From assembly GCA_017635565.1 (NCBI GenBank), contig JAGBLE010000016.1, positions 1-36,812 of the forward strand: a DNA stretch of 36,812 bases, in the 5' to 3' direction. The translations under genes were made by a program, and so were the position numbers. Source of the DNA: Bacilli bacterium (GTDB lineage Bacteria > Bacillota_I > Bacilli_A > RFN20 > CAG-826). Position 1 is the first letter of the stretch. Every line of letters begins with the position of its first letter. Under the pieces are notes generated by a model, which was given only the letters and a program-made list of their open reading frames with translations, searched no databases and was not told the origin of the DNA. Shown here piece by piece: positions 10,461 through 18,576 of the stretch.

Positions 10461-11741
10461 ATGATCGACATTAATTTAATTAGAGAAAAGCCAGAATATG
10501 TAAAAGAAGCCCTTAAAAAGAAATTATGGGATGCTGATTTTACTGAGTTCTTGTCCTGGGATAAAGAAAAAAGAGAACTCATGCAAATCGTTGAAAATAA
10601 CAAAGCCGAAATGAATAAATTATCAGCCTCTGTTCCCGCAGCAAAAAAGGCTGGAGAAGATGTTGGTAAGATATTTGCTCAAGTTAAGGCAATTGCTGCA
10701 AAAAATAAGGAATTTGAGGAAAAATTAGAAGAAATTGACGCTAAAATGAATGATTTTTTAGCGGCTCTTCCAAATATTCCTGATGATGATTTAGTGGGTG
10801 GAGGAAAAGAAAATAACCGCGTCATTAAAATGGTTGGTAAAAAGCCTGAATTTTCTTTCAAAATGAAGGACCACGTTGAACTCGCTACTTCTCTTGGCTT
10901 AGTTGATTATGACCGTGGAGCAAAGATTGCTGGTAGAGGTGCTTGGGTTTATACAAATCTCGGTGCTAGACTCGAATGGGCTTTACTCAATTTCTTTATT
11001 TCTGAACATTTAAAAGATGGATATGAATTTATCCTTCCACCACACTTATTAAATGAACAAAGTGGATATGTTGCAGGACAATTCCCAAAGTTCAGAGAAG
11101 ATGTTTTCTGGCTTGAAGGACTTGAACCACAAAGATTCCTCTTACCTACCGCAGAAACTGCTTTAGTAAACTTACATAGAGATGAGATTTTAAGCGAAAA
11201 CGATCTCCCAAAAAAATATTTCGCTTACACTCCTTGCTATCGTCGCGAAGCTGGTAGTTATCGTACAGAAGAACGCGGAATGATCCGTGGATATCAATTC
11301 GATAAAGTGGAAATGGTTCAATATACCAAACCAGAAGATAGCGATGCTGCTTTTGAAGAATTAGTCAATAAGGCTGCTTCTTTAGTTGAAAAACTTGGTC
11401 TTCATTTCCAAATCTCCAAATTAGCAGCTGGTGATATTTCTCACTCAATGGCGAGAACTTATGATATCGAAGTTTATATCCCATCAATTGGAATTTATAA
11501 AGAAGTTTCGAGCGCGTCTAACGCGAGAGATTATCAAGCGAGAAGAGGCAAATGCAGATATAGAGATTCCGCTACTGGAAAAACAAGATTTGTCCACACT
11601 CTTAACGCTTCTGGTTTAGCGACTTCTCGTATTTTCCCAGCGATATTAGAACAATATCAACAAGAAGATGGAAGTGTTCTTGTTCCTGAAGTTCTCCAAC
11701 CATTTATGGGTGGAATTAAAGTATTAAAACCTATTAAATAG
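10461..11741 (+). CDS. serS: Seryl-tRNA synthetase
   Basis: A 426-residue class II aminoacyl-tRNA synthetase that charges tRNA-Ser. It starts MIDINLIREKPEYVKEALKK, the usual SerRS N-terminus. An upstream in-frame TTG at 10446 would add five residues without support. The N-terminal coiled-coil arm covers about residues 25-110 and the catalytic domain follows. Motif 2 is YRREAGSYRTEERGMIRGYQ, the serine-binding segment is EVSSASNARDYQARR, and motif 3 lies in LNASGLATSRIFPAILEQYQ. The gap after gyrA is 59 bases and AT-rich, so serS may be co-transcribed with gyrase or use a local promoter. No T-box leader is seen. Confidence 0.97.
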   Translation: MIDINLIREKPEYVKEALKKKLWDADFTEFLSWDKEKRELMQIVENNKAEMNKLSASVPAAKKAGEDVGKIFAQVKAIAAKNKEFEEKLEEIDAKMNDFLAALPNIPDDDLVGGGKENNRVIKMVGKKPEFSFKMKDHVELATSLGLVDYDRGAKIAGRGAWVYTNLGARLEWALLNFFISEHLKDGYEFILPPHLLNEQSGYVAGQFPKFREDVFWLEGLEPQRFLLPTAETALVNLHRDEILSENDLPKKYFAYTPCYRREAGSYRTEERGMIRGYQFDKVEMVQYTKPEDSDAAFEELVNKAASLVEKLGLHFQISKLAAGDISHSMARTYDIEVYIPSIGIYKEVSSASNARDYQARRGKCRYRDSATGKTRFVHTLNASGLATSRIFPAILEQYQQEDGSVLVPEVLQPFMGGIKVLKPIK

Positions 11742-11758
11742 TTTTATATCAAATGTAC

Positions 11759-11784
11759 AAAACTCCTCGATTGGGGAGTTTTTT
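11759..11784 (+). terminator. Intrinsic terminator after serS
   Basis: AAAACTCC (11759-11766) pairs with GGAGTTTT (11775-11782), and the stem can extend inward by a wobble and a C-G pair. It is followed by a run of T. It ends the serS transcript, which is convergent with ppdK. Confidence 0.9.
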
Positions 11785-11791
11785 GTTATAC

Positions 11792-11818
11792 AAAAAAAGA
11801 CCAGAACGAATTCTGGCC
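11792..11818 (-). terminator. Intrinsic terminator after ppdK
   Basis: On the minus strand CCAGAA-TTCG-TTCTGG (11816 down to 11801) forms a 6-bp stem with a stable UUCG tetraloop, followed by TCTTTTTTT (11800-11792). It lies about 20 bases past the ppdK stop. Confidence 0.9.
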
Positions 11819-11839
11819 AATTTTATAGGAGTTTAGAAA

Positions 11840-14485
11840 TTATTTCTTTCTTGGATTTCTAATTGCGGCTTGAGCAGCGGCAAGTCTTGCGACTGGAACA
11901 CGGAATGGTGAACAGGAGACATAGTCTAATCCTGCATCGTGATAGAATTGGATGGAATTTGGTTCTCCACCAGTTTCACCACAAACACCAACGTGTAAGT
12001 CTGGTCTAGTTTCTCTACCTTCTTTAACAGAAAGCTTGATTAATCTACCAACACCGTGTTGATCTAAGGTCTTGAATGGATCTTCTTCAAAAATCTTGTT
12101 TTCATAGTAATATGGTAAGAATTTTGAAGCATCATCACGTGAGAATCCAAAGGTCATTTGTGTTAAGTCATTTGTACCAAATGAGAAGAATTCTGCTTCT
12201 TCTGCAATTTCACCAGATAATAAGGCTGCACGTGGAATTTCAATCATGGTACCGACATGGTATTTCATGTTAACTCCGGCTTCTTTAATGACTTCATCAG
12301 CGGTCTTTGTAACGATAGCTTTAACGAATTTGAATTCTTTTAAGTCTAAGGTTAATGGAATCATGATTTCTGGTTCGATATGTAAACCTCTTCTTGCATT
12401 AACTGCGATAGCAGCTTTAATAATAGCACGGGTTTGCATTTCTCCAATTTCTGGATATGTGACGTCTAAACGGCATCCTCTATGACCCATCATTGGGTTA
12501 AATTCATGTAATTCGTCAATTCTTGCTTTAATGAATTCAACAGTGTGGCCTGTGGCTTGTGCGAGTTCTGCAATCTTGTCTTCTTCTTGTGGTAAGAATT
12601 CATGTAGAGGTGGATCGAGTAAACGAACATTAACATTCATTCCATCCATTTCTTCGAATAATCCTTCGAAGTCTTTTTGTTGGAGAGCTTCAATTTCCGC
12701 TAAAGCGGCAACTCTCTTTTCTTTTGTTTCGGCAAGAATCATCTTTCTGAATGAGAAGATTTTATCTTTGTCGAAGAACATATGTTCTGTACGGCATAAT
12801 CCAATGCCTTCAGCACCAAAGATTTTGGCTTGGTGTGCATCTCTTGGAGTATCAGCGTTTGTTCTAACTTTTAATTGTCTTGCTTCATCAACCCAACTCA
12901 TGAGTCTTCCAAAGTTACCACTTGAGAGGTCTGGTGCGACTTTCTTAATATCGCCAACATAGACATTACCTGTGGATCCATCAAGAGAAAGAACATCTTT
13001 GTCGGTGTAAACTTTTCCGTTAATTGTGAGGGTTCTTGCTTCTTCATCGATATTTGCAGCAGCGCATCCAGTGATACAGCATTTACCCATACCACGAGCA
13101 ACGACAGCAGCGTGAGAAGTCATACCACCACGCATTGTGAGAATACCTTCACATGCGATCATACCTGCTAAATCTTCTGGGGATGTTTCAGCACGGACTA
13201 AAACAACTTTTTCACCAGCAGCATGTCTCTTTTCTGCTTCTTCAGCAGTAAATGCAATAGCACCTGTTCCAGCTCCTGGACCAGCAGGGTTGCCTTTTGC
13301 GATTAATCTATCTTGTGCTTTGGCTAATTCATCTTTATCAAAGTTTGGTAATAATAATTTATCAAATGAAACTGGATCAATTCTTAACACAGCTTCTTCT
13401 TTGGTAATTAAGCCTTCATCGACCATGTCACACGCCATTTTAAGGGCAGCAGCAGGTGTTCTTTTACCAGAACGTGTTTGTAAGAAGTATAATTTTCCTT
13501 CTTCAACTGTGAATTCCATATCTTGCATATCACGATAATGGAGTTCCATATTTTTGATGGTTTTAACGAATTGATCGTAAACCTCTGGCATACGTCTTTT
13601 TAATTCATCGATATGTAATGGAGTTCTGATACCAGCAACGACGTCTTCACCTTGTGCGTTTGGTAAATATTCAGCGGAGATTTCTTTTTCACCGGTTGCA
13701 GCATTTCTTGAGAAAGCAACACCTGTTCCTGAAGTTTCTCCTTTGTTACCAAAGGCCATTGATTGAACGTTAACAGCGGTTCCCCATGAATATGGGATTG
13801 AATATTGCATACGATAAATATTAGCACGTGGGTTGTCCCAGCTTCTGAAAACAGCAGCGACAGCTTCCATTAATTGTTCTTTTGGATCGCTTGGGAATTC
13901 TTCACCAAATGTCTTTTTGTAATATTCTTTGTATTTTGCCACTAAAACTTTTAATTCTTCTGTGGTGACTTCTGTATCGAGCTTATATCCTTTGGATTGT
14001 TTTAAATCATCAAGCATTTTATCCATTTCGGTTCTTGGATGACCTTTAGCAATGTTTGTAAACATAAGGATAAATCTACGGAAGCTATCCATAGCGAATC
14101 TTTCGTTTCCTGTTTCTCTTGCAAGAGCAGCGGCGGTTTTATCGTTTAAACCTAAGTTTAAGATTGTGTCCATCATTCCTGGCATACTAACACGAGCACC
14201 AGAACGGACTGAGACTAAAAGTGGATTGTGATCGCCACCGAATGTTTTTCCGGTTTTCTTTTCAACATCGGCAATTGCAGCAAATATTTGTTCTTTGACA
14301 AAATCAGGGATTTTCTTACCACTTTCGTAATAGAGTGTGCATGCTTCTGTAGAAATTGTGAATCCTTCTGGGACTGGGACACCGATATGTGTCATTTCTG
14401 CTAAGCCGGCACCTTTACCTCCTAAGAGTTCCTTACCTAATCCGTAAGCTTCCTCAAAGGCGTAAACGTATTTCTTATCTGCCAT
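11840..14485 (-). CDS. ppdK: Pyruvate, phosphate dikinase
   Basis: An 881-residue enzyme interconverting pyruvate + ATP + Pi and phosphoenolpyruvate + AMP + PPi in the cytoplasm; in anaerobes it can run in the glycolytic, PPi-using direction. The ATP-grasp N-domain starts with LLGGKGAGLAEM (20-31). The swivelling phosphohistidine domain has GGMTSHAAVVARGMGK with the catalytic His458. The C-terminal PEP/pyruvate barrel ends with VGVCGETGGEP containing the active-site Cys. Length is the family norm. AGGAGG lies seven bases upstream of the ATG. It is transcribed alone, convergent with serS, from a leader containing an inverted repeat. No regulatory kinase/phosphatase (PDRP) gene is adjacent. Confidence 0.97.
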   Translation of the reverse strand: MADKKYVYAFEEAYGLGKELLGGKGAGLAEMTHIGVPVPEGFTISTEACTLYYESGKKIPDFVKEQIFAAIADVEKKTGKTFGGDHNPLLVSVRSGARVSMPGMMDTILNLGLNDKTAAALARETGNERFAMDSFRRFILMFTNIAKGHPRTEMDKMLDDLKQSKGYKLDTEVTTEELKVLVAKYKEYYKKTFGEEFPSDPKEQLMEAVAAVFRSWDNPRANIYRMQYSIPYSWGTAVNVQSMAFGNKGETSGTGVAFSRNAATGEKEISAEYLPNAQGEDVVAGIRTPLHIDELKRRMPEVYDQFVKTIKNMELHYRDMQDMEFTVEEGKLYFLQTRSGKRTPAAALKMACDMVDEGLITKEEAVLRIDPVSFDKLLLPNFDKDELAKAQDRLIAKGNPAGPGAGTGAIAFTAEEAEKRHAAGEKVVLVRAETSPEDLAGMIACEGILTMRGGMTSHAAVVARGMGKCCITGCAAANIDEEARTLTINGKVYTDKDVLSLDGSTGNVYVGDIKKVAPDLSSGNFGRLMSWVDEARQLKVRTNADTPRDAHQAKIFGAEGIGLCRTEHMFFDKDKIFSFRKMILAETKEKRVAALAEIEALQQKDFEGLFEEMDGMNVNVRLLDPPLHEFLPQEEDKIAELAQATGHTVEFIKARIDELHEFNPMMGHRGCRLDVTYPEIGEMQTRAIIKAAIAVNARRGLHIEPEIMIPLTLDLKEFKFVKAIVTKTADEVIKEAGVNMKYHVGTMIEIPRAALLSGEIAEEAEFFSFGTNDLTQMTFGFSRDDASKFLPYYYENKIFEEDPFKTLDQHGVGRLIKLSVKEGRETRPDLHVGVCGETGGEPNSIQFYHDAGLDYVSCSPFRVPVARLAAAQAAIRNPRKK

Positions 14486-14511
14486 ATTATTCCTCCTATA
14501 TAAGGGCGATA

Positions 14512-14538
14512 GGTAAGCGTCTACGTATCACGCTCACC
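14512..14538 (-). promoter_or_regulatory. Hairpin or operator in the ppdK leader
   Basis: On the minus strand GGTGAGCGT (14538-14530) can pair with ACGCTTACC (14520-14512) over nine pairs including one G-U, around a nine-base loop GATACGTAG. It lies 27 bases before the ppdK ATG, just upstream of AGGAGG. It could be a 27-bp operator or an mRNA stability or regulatory hairpin. Confidence 0.6.
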
Positions 14539-14552
14539 AGCCATATAATCGT

Positions 14553-14582
14553 ATCATACAAGCGCGTGTATAAGAAGATAAA
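14553..14582 (-). promoter_or_regulatory. Possible ppdK promoter
   Basis: On the minus strand TATGAT (14558-14553) matches five of six -10 positions, with TTTATC (14582-14577) 18 bases upstream as a weak -35. Transcription from here would include the hairpin at 14512-14538 in the leader. Confidence 0.4.
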
Positions 14583-14643
14583 ACTTTAAAAATTAATTTT
14601 TACTTTGTAGATTGGAAAGTATTAAAAGAATATTTTGAAGTGT

Positions 14644-14649
14644 TATAAT
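14644..14649 (+). promoter_or_regulatory. -10 box of the FGGY kinase gene
   Basis: A perfect TATAAT lies 34 bases before the ATG and upstream of the AAAGGG ribosome binding site. No convincing -35 is seen at the right distance, so only the -10 is called. Confidence 0.45.
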
Positions 14650-14683
14650 AACCAATGTATTTAATGCATCAGAAAGGGATTAT

Positions 14684-16240
14684 ATGGAAAATAAGTCACC
14701 TCTAATCTTAACTATTGATTTTGGAACTCAATCTGTCAGAACCGCTTTAATCAACAAAAGCGGAGAAATAGAAGCAATCGTAAAGAGAAAATATGATCCA
14801 GCGTATGTTTCTATTGAAAAAGGATACGCGGAACAAGATCCTGATTTTTATTACAATAATCTTATTGAATGTCTAAAAGAGTTATCTGAAAACAACAAAG
14901 ACAAACTTGAAAGAATTAAAGGAAGTACGATTGCTACTTTTAGAGATTCTTCAGTTCAACTTGATAAAGATAATAAGCCAATTAGAAAATCTATTCTTTG
15001 GCTCGATCAAAGAATGGCTAAGGCAAGCGAAAGAATTCCATTAACTTATCGATTCCTTTTTAGATTAGTTGGAATGGGAGACACAATTAAACTTAATCGT
15101 AGCCGCACAATGGCGCATTGGATTAAAGAAAACGAACCACAAAATTGGTCGAAAACTTGTAAGTACGTCAATATTTCGACTTATTTAACATATAAATTAA
15201 CAAATAATCTCGTTGATAGCGCCGCTAATTTAACAGGCCATTATCCAATCAATTTTAAAACGAGAAAATGGTATGGAGAAAAAGCACTTAAAGGTGTTAT
15301 TTTTGGAATACCAAAAAGAATGTTATTTGAATTAAAGCAACCAGGAGAATTAATTGGTGAAATATCTCAAGAGATATGTGAACTTACTGGTTTACCACAA
15401 GGAATTAAATTATATGCCTCTGGAAGTGATAAAGCTTGTGAAACTCTTGGTTTAGGTGCGCTTGATAAATCAATTGGCGCAATTTCTTATGGAACTGCAT
15501 CCACAATTGAAGTAAGCAATCAAAAATATCATGAGCCTGAACCATTTTTACCAGCGTATCCTGCTGCAGTACCTAATTGGTATAACATGGAAGTTCAAGT
15601 TTATCGTGGTTATTGGATGCTTTCTTGGTTTTCCAAGAACTTTGCTACCGAATTAATTGATGAATCTAAAATTCAATCGATGGCGGTTGAAGAGTTATTG
15701 AATAAAAAATTAAGCGATATTCCTCCAGGAAGTGATGGGCTTGTTCTTCAACCTTATTGGGGACCTGGATTAAGAAGGCCATTAGCCAAAGGTGGAGTTA
15801 TTGGTTTTAGCGATATCCATACAAGAGAGCACTTATATCGAGCGATTATTGAAGGTATTGGATATGCTTTAAAAGAGGGACTTGAATCAATTGAAAAGAG
15901 TCAGAGACACAAAATAAAAGAATTAAGAATTTCTGGTGGAGGAAGTCAAAGCGATATTATATGCCAAATCACCGCAGATATTTTTAATCTTCCGGTGAGC
16001 AGAGTTCAAACTTATGAAACAACTTCTTTAGGTGCGGCAATTGCAACTTTTGTGGCGATTGGTGAATTTAAAAATGTTGAAGAAGCAACAAAAGCAATGA
16101 CTCATAAAACTGTCACTTTCTCTCCAAATGAAGTTGCGTCACAACAATATGATGATTTATATAGAAAGGTATATCTTAAAATGTACCCAAAATTAAAACG
16201 AGTTTATCGTCATATTAACAAATTTACAAATAGATATTAG
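14684..16240 (+). CDS. FGGY-family carbohydrate kinase
   Basis: A 518-residue sugar kinase of the FGGY family (xylulose, glycerol, gluconate and related kinases), which phosphorylates a sugar or polyol with ATP. The N-terminal phosphate-binding loop is LTIDFGTQSVRTALI (about 9-23). The LWLDQRMAKA block (about 105) carries the usual substrate-site Asp-Gln-Arg. The second ATPase domain shows ISYGTASTIE and the adenosine motif ISGGGSQSDI (about 425). AAAGGG nine bases upstream supports the ATG. It stands alone between ppdK (divergent) and a terminator. The substrate cannot be read from sequence; a pentulose or hexonate kinase would fit the hexuronate genes elsewhere in the window, but that is speculation. 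Confidence 0.88.
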   Translation: MENKSPLILTIDFGTQSVRTALINKSGEIEAIVKRKYDPAYVSIEKGYAEQDPDFYYNNLIECLKELSENNKDKLERIKGSTIATFRDSSVQLDKDNKPIRKSILWLDQRMAKASERIPLTYRFLFRLVGMGDTIKLNRSRTMAHWIKENEPQNWSKTCKYVNISTYLTYKLTNNLVDSAANLTGHYPINFKTRKWYGEKALKGVIFGIPKRMLFELKQPGELIGEISQEICELTGLPQGIKLYASGSDKACETLGLGALDKSIGAISYGTASTIEVSNQKYHEPEPFLPAYPAAVPNWYNMEVQVYRGYWMLSWFSKNFATELIDESKIQSMAVEELLNKKLSDIPPGSDGLVLQPYWGPGLRRPLAKGGVIGFSDIHTREHLYRAIIEGIGYALKEGLESIEKSQRHKIKELRISGGGSQSDIICQITADIFNLPVSRVQTYETTSLGAAIATFVAIGEFKNVEEATKAMTHKTVTFSPNEVASQQYDDLYRKVYLKMYPKLKRVYRHINKFTNRY

Positions 16241-16278
16241 ATCAAACATTTTTGTTTATTTTTGAAGAGGAGACCCTC

Positions 16279-16307
16279 TTGTATATTTGTTATCTAAATG
16301 CTATATT
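16279..16307 (+). promoter_or_regulatory. Possible plus-strand promoter for a short RNA
   Basis: TTGTAT (16279-16284), 17 bases, then TATATT (16302-16307) form a credible promoter inside the gap after the kinase gene. With the terminator at 16324-16356 it would make an RNA of about 40 bases convergent with the small minus-strand gene. This may be chance in AT-rich DNA. Confidence 0.3.
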
Positions 16308-16323
16308 CTTAATAGTGGTGTTT

Positions 16324-16356
16324 TGTTTCCCGGTTTTGTCCGAGAAACATTTTTTT
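16324..16356 (+). terminator. Intrinsic terminator downstream of the FGGY kinase gene
   Basis: TGTTTCCCGG (16324-16333) and CCGAGAAACA (16340-16349) form a 10-bp stem with one mismatch and a TTTTGT loop, followed by seven T. A second smaller hairpin, AAGAGG-AGAC-CCTCTT, sits at 16265-16280 without a good T-tract. The T-tract ends right at the stop codon of the small minus-strand ORF. Confidence 0.75.
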
Positions 16357-16357
16357 A

Positions 16358-16477
16358 TCACTTCCGGAGAAGGAGTATCACCAACAATAAGATGATAACA
16401 AGAATAACTAAGTATTCCATGTCACCTCTATAGCAAATAGGCAAATAACAAGAGAGTCGATTTATGGGACAGTCCAT
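16358..16477 (-). CDS. Candidate 39-residue single-pass membrane peptide (type I toxin-like)
   Basis: A short ORF on the minus strand. It begins at ATG 16477-16475, preceded five bases upstream by a near-perfect GAGGAGG. The N-terminal half is polar and cysteine-containing (MDCPINRLSC...). The last 20 residues are almost purely aliphatic: MEYLVILVIILLLVILLLRK, a single membrane helix with a basic end. That segment has its own ATG at 16420 with AGAGGTG just before it, so a 20-residue product is also possible. Composition resembles small toxic membrane peptides such as Ibs of enterobacteria; this is likeness, not proven homology. Two hairpins cover the ribosome binding site and start codon. It lies after the ABC operon terminator, so needs its own promoter, which is not obvious. 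Confidence 0.5.
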   Translation of the reverse strand: MDCPINRLSCYLPICYRGDMEYLVILVIILLLVILLLRK

Positions 16478-16508
16478 AAAAGCCTCCTCATTTAATAAAT
16501 AGAGGAAG
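16461..16508 (-). promoter_or_regulatory. Hairpins sequestering the ribosome binding site and start of the small ORF
   Basis: Read on the minus strand, CTTCCTC (16508-16502) pairs with the Shine-Dalgarno GAGGAGG (16489-16483), six Watson-Crick pairs plus one G-U, extended inward by ATTT/AAAT with one bulged base. A second stem, TTTATGG (16480-16474) with CCATAAA (16467-16461), contains the ATG. Such double masking would keep translation low until the RNA is remodelled. Confidence 0.6.
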
Positions 16509-16563
16509 AAAAGTGGAAAAATTTGAAAAAAAATTTAAAAATTATTCAAAAAAATTATTCAAG

Positions 16564-16589
16564 CAAAAAAAGACCTACAAAGTAGGTCT
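16564..16589 (-). terminator. Intrinsic terminator of the ABC exporter operon
   Basis: On the minus strand AGACCTAC (16589-16582) pairs perfectly with GTAGGTCT (16578-16571) around TTT, followed by a run of T. It lies 17 bases past the stop of the second ABC gene. Confidence 0.93.
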
Positions 16590-16605
16590 AATGTGATAAA
16601 ATTTA

Positions 16606-18576
16606 TTACTCTAATTCAAACGCTCCAGTATATAAGTTGTGATACACACCTTTAAGTGCAATTAAATCATCGTGAGTACCACGTTCAATAATATGCCCGT
16701 GATCAAGAACCATAATTGCATCACTATTTTGAACAGTCGATAATCTGTGAGCGATAACAAAGACTGTTCTGCCTTTCATTAATTGGTCGGTTCCTTGCTG
16801 GACTAATTTCTCTGTTCTTGTATCAATTGATGAAGTTGCTTCGTCTAAAATCATCACTGGAGCATCCGCAATTGCCGCCCTTGCGATAGAGAGAAGTTGT
16901 CTTTGACCTTGAGATAAATTGCTTCCATCTCCATTAAGCATGGTGTTATACCCTTCTGGTAATCTTTTGATAAAATCGTGAGCATTGGCAATTTTTGCAG
17001 CTTCAATTACTTCTTCATCGGTTGCGTCTAATCGACCATAACGAATGTTTTCCATGACTGTTCCAGTAAATAAATTGGTGTCTTGCAAAACAATTCCTAA
17101 TGATCTTCTTAAATCAGCTTTTTTAATTTTATTAATATTGATTCCATCATATCTGACTTTTCCATCAGCAAGATCATAGAATCTATTAATTAAATTAGTA
17201 ATTGTTGTTTTTCCTGCGCCTGTAGCACCTACTAACGCAATTTTTTGTCCTGGATGGGCGTATATTGAGATGTTTTCAAGCACTAGTTTCTTTCCATCAT
17301 AAGAGAAATCGACATCATCGAGAACGATATCTCCTTTTAATGGTTTATATTCTAATTCACCATCATGGTGTTGATGTTTCCAAGCGTAATCTCTTGTGTG
17401 TTCATTTGTTTCCTCAAACGTTCCATCTTCATGATATTTGATGTTACACAAATAAACATATCCATCATCAGATTCTGGTTTTTCATCTAATAAATCTAAG
17501 CATCTTGATGCGCCTGCCATACCCATGACGATAAAGATGATTTGTTGAGAGAATTGGTTAACGTTATTTGCAAACATTCTACTCATCATTAAGAAGAGGG
17601 CAATCATTCCGGCAAATCTTGGAGAGTCTCCTTGGAGAACAGCAAATCCGGTAAGTGATAAATTTCTCCATCCAAATATGTAGATAAAAGCACCCATTAA
17701 TCCGCACAAAATATATAGGAAGTTGCCTATATTCATCATTACTGGGCCCATAACGTTACCATGTATATTGGCGGTTGTGGCGTAGCCTTTAAGTTCATCG
17801 TTAAGCTTATCAAAGTCTTCACTACTTTTTTCTTCGTGAGAGAAAACTTTAATAACTTTAAGACCATTAATTGATTCTTCAATTGAACCTTCAACTTGTC
17901 CAAGAGCAACTTGTTGTTTAACAAAGAATTTGGATGATTGCCCACCTACACCTTTGACCACTCCAAGCATGACAAAGAATCCACCGACAACCACTAAAGT
18001 CATCCATACAGAAGTTGACATCATGATTGTGAAGACAAATATTGAGACCAAACCAGTTTGAACCAAACTTGGTAACGATTGAGAAATAAATTGTCTAATC
18101 GTATCAATATCGTTTGTATATAAAGACATGATTGATCCGTGAGCATGTGTATCAAAATATTTGATTGGTAAGTCTTGCATGTGCGAGAACATTTCTTTTC
18201 TAAAAGAATTCAAGAATTTTTGAGTGACAATAGCCATGGTGCGATTCCATGCCCAACTTGCAAAAATACCAACTGTGTAAATTGAACCTAAAATTATTAA
18301 TAAATTGGTCAAATTTGTTTCAATTGTAAATCCAAAAGCGGAACTAACAGGGTAAGTTGCGGTAAATGGATTAACTCCTGCAACACCTGCTGCAGTTAAG
18401 GCCGCTGTTGCTAAAGAAGCAAAAATTGATGATGACAAATTACCAAACACATTGAAAACAATGCATAGGAAGGAAAGGATTAATTGCCATGGATAAAGTT
18501 TAAATAATTTTTTTAAGAGACGTTTTAATGTACCTTTTTTGGCTTTGCCTCTTTCTCTAATATGAACTGGTGGCAT
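16606..18576 (-). CDS. ABC half-exporter, subunit with intact catalytic glutamate
   Basis: A 656-residue ABC exporter half: an N-terminal six-helix membrane domain (about 30-350) and a C-terminal nucleotide-binding domain. Walker A is GATGAGKTT (450-458), the signature is LSQGQ (554-558, deviating from LSGGQ), and Walker B with catalytic Glu is VMILDEAT (574-581). A charged, histidine-containing insert of about 40 residues (about 370-410, with KHQHHDGE) sits between the two domains. It begins at the last base of the partner's stop codon (TAATG overlap), with AGGAGG within the partner's 3' end. It should pair with the 599-residue neighbour as a drug or lipid exporter. The substrate is unknown. 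Confidence 0.93.
   Translation of the reverse strand: MPPVHIRERGKAKKGTLKRLLKKLFKLYPWQLILSFLCIVFNVFGNLSSSIFASLATAALTAAGVAGVNPFTATYPVSSAFGFTIETNLTNLLIILGSIYTVGIFASWAWNRTMAIVTQKFLNSFRKEMFSHMQDLPIKYFDTHAHGSIMSLYTNDIDTIRQFISQSLPSLVQTGLVSIFVFTIMMSTSVWMTLVVVGGFFVMLGVVKGVGGQSSKFFVKQQVALGQVEGSIEESINGLKVIKVFSHEEKSSEDFDKLNDELKGYATTANIHGNVMGPVMMNIGNFLYILCGLMGAFIYIFGWRNLSLTGFAVLQGDSPRFAGMIALFLMMSRMFANNVNQFSQQIIFIVMGMAGASRCLDLLDEKPESDDGYVYLCNIKYHEDGTFEETNEHTRDYAWKHQHHDGELEYKPLKGDIVLDDVDFSYDGKKLVLENISIYAHPGQKIALVGATGAGKTTITNLINRFYDLADGKVRYDGININKIKKADLRRSLGIVLQDTNLFTGTVMENIRYGRLDATDEEVIEAAKIANAHDFIKRLPEGYNTMLNGDGSNLSQGQRQLLSIARAAIADAPVMILDEATSSIDTRTEKLVQQGTDQLMKGRTVFVIAHRLSTVQNSDAIMVLDHGHIIERGTHDDLIALKGVYHNLYTGAFELE

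Noticed and set aside
12531-12962. 143-codon open frame antisense to ppdK, with a similar 133-codon one at 13137-13538
   Set aside because: Both mirror the conserved ppdK coding sequence and show no recognisable domain.
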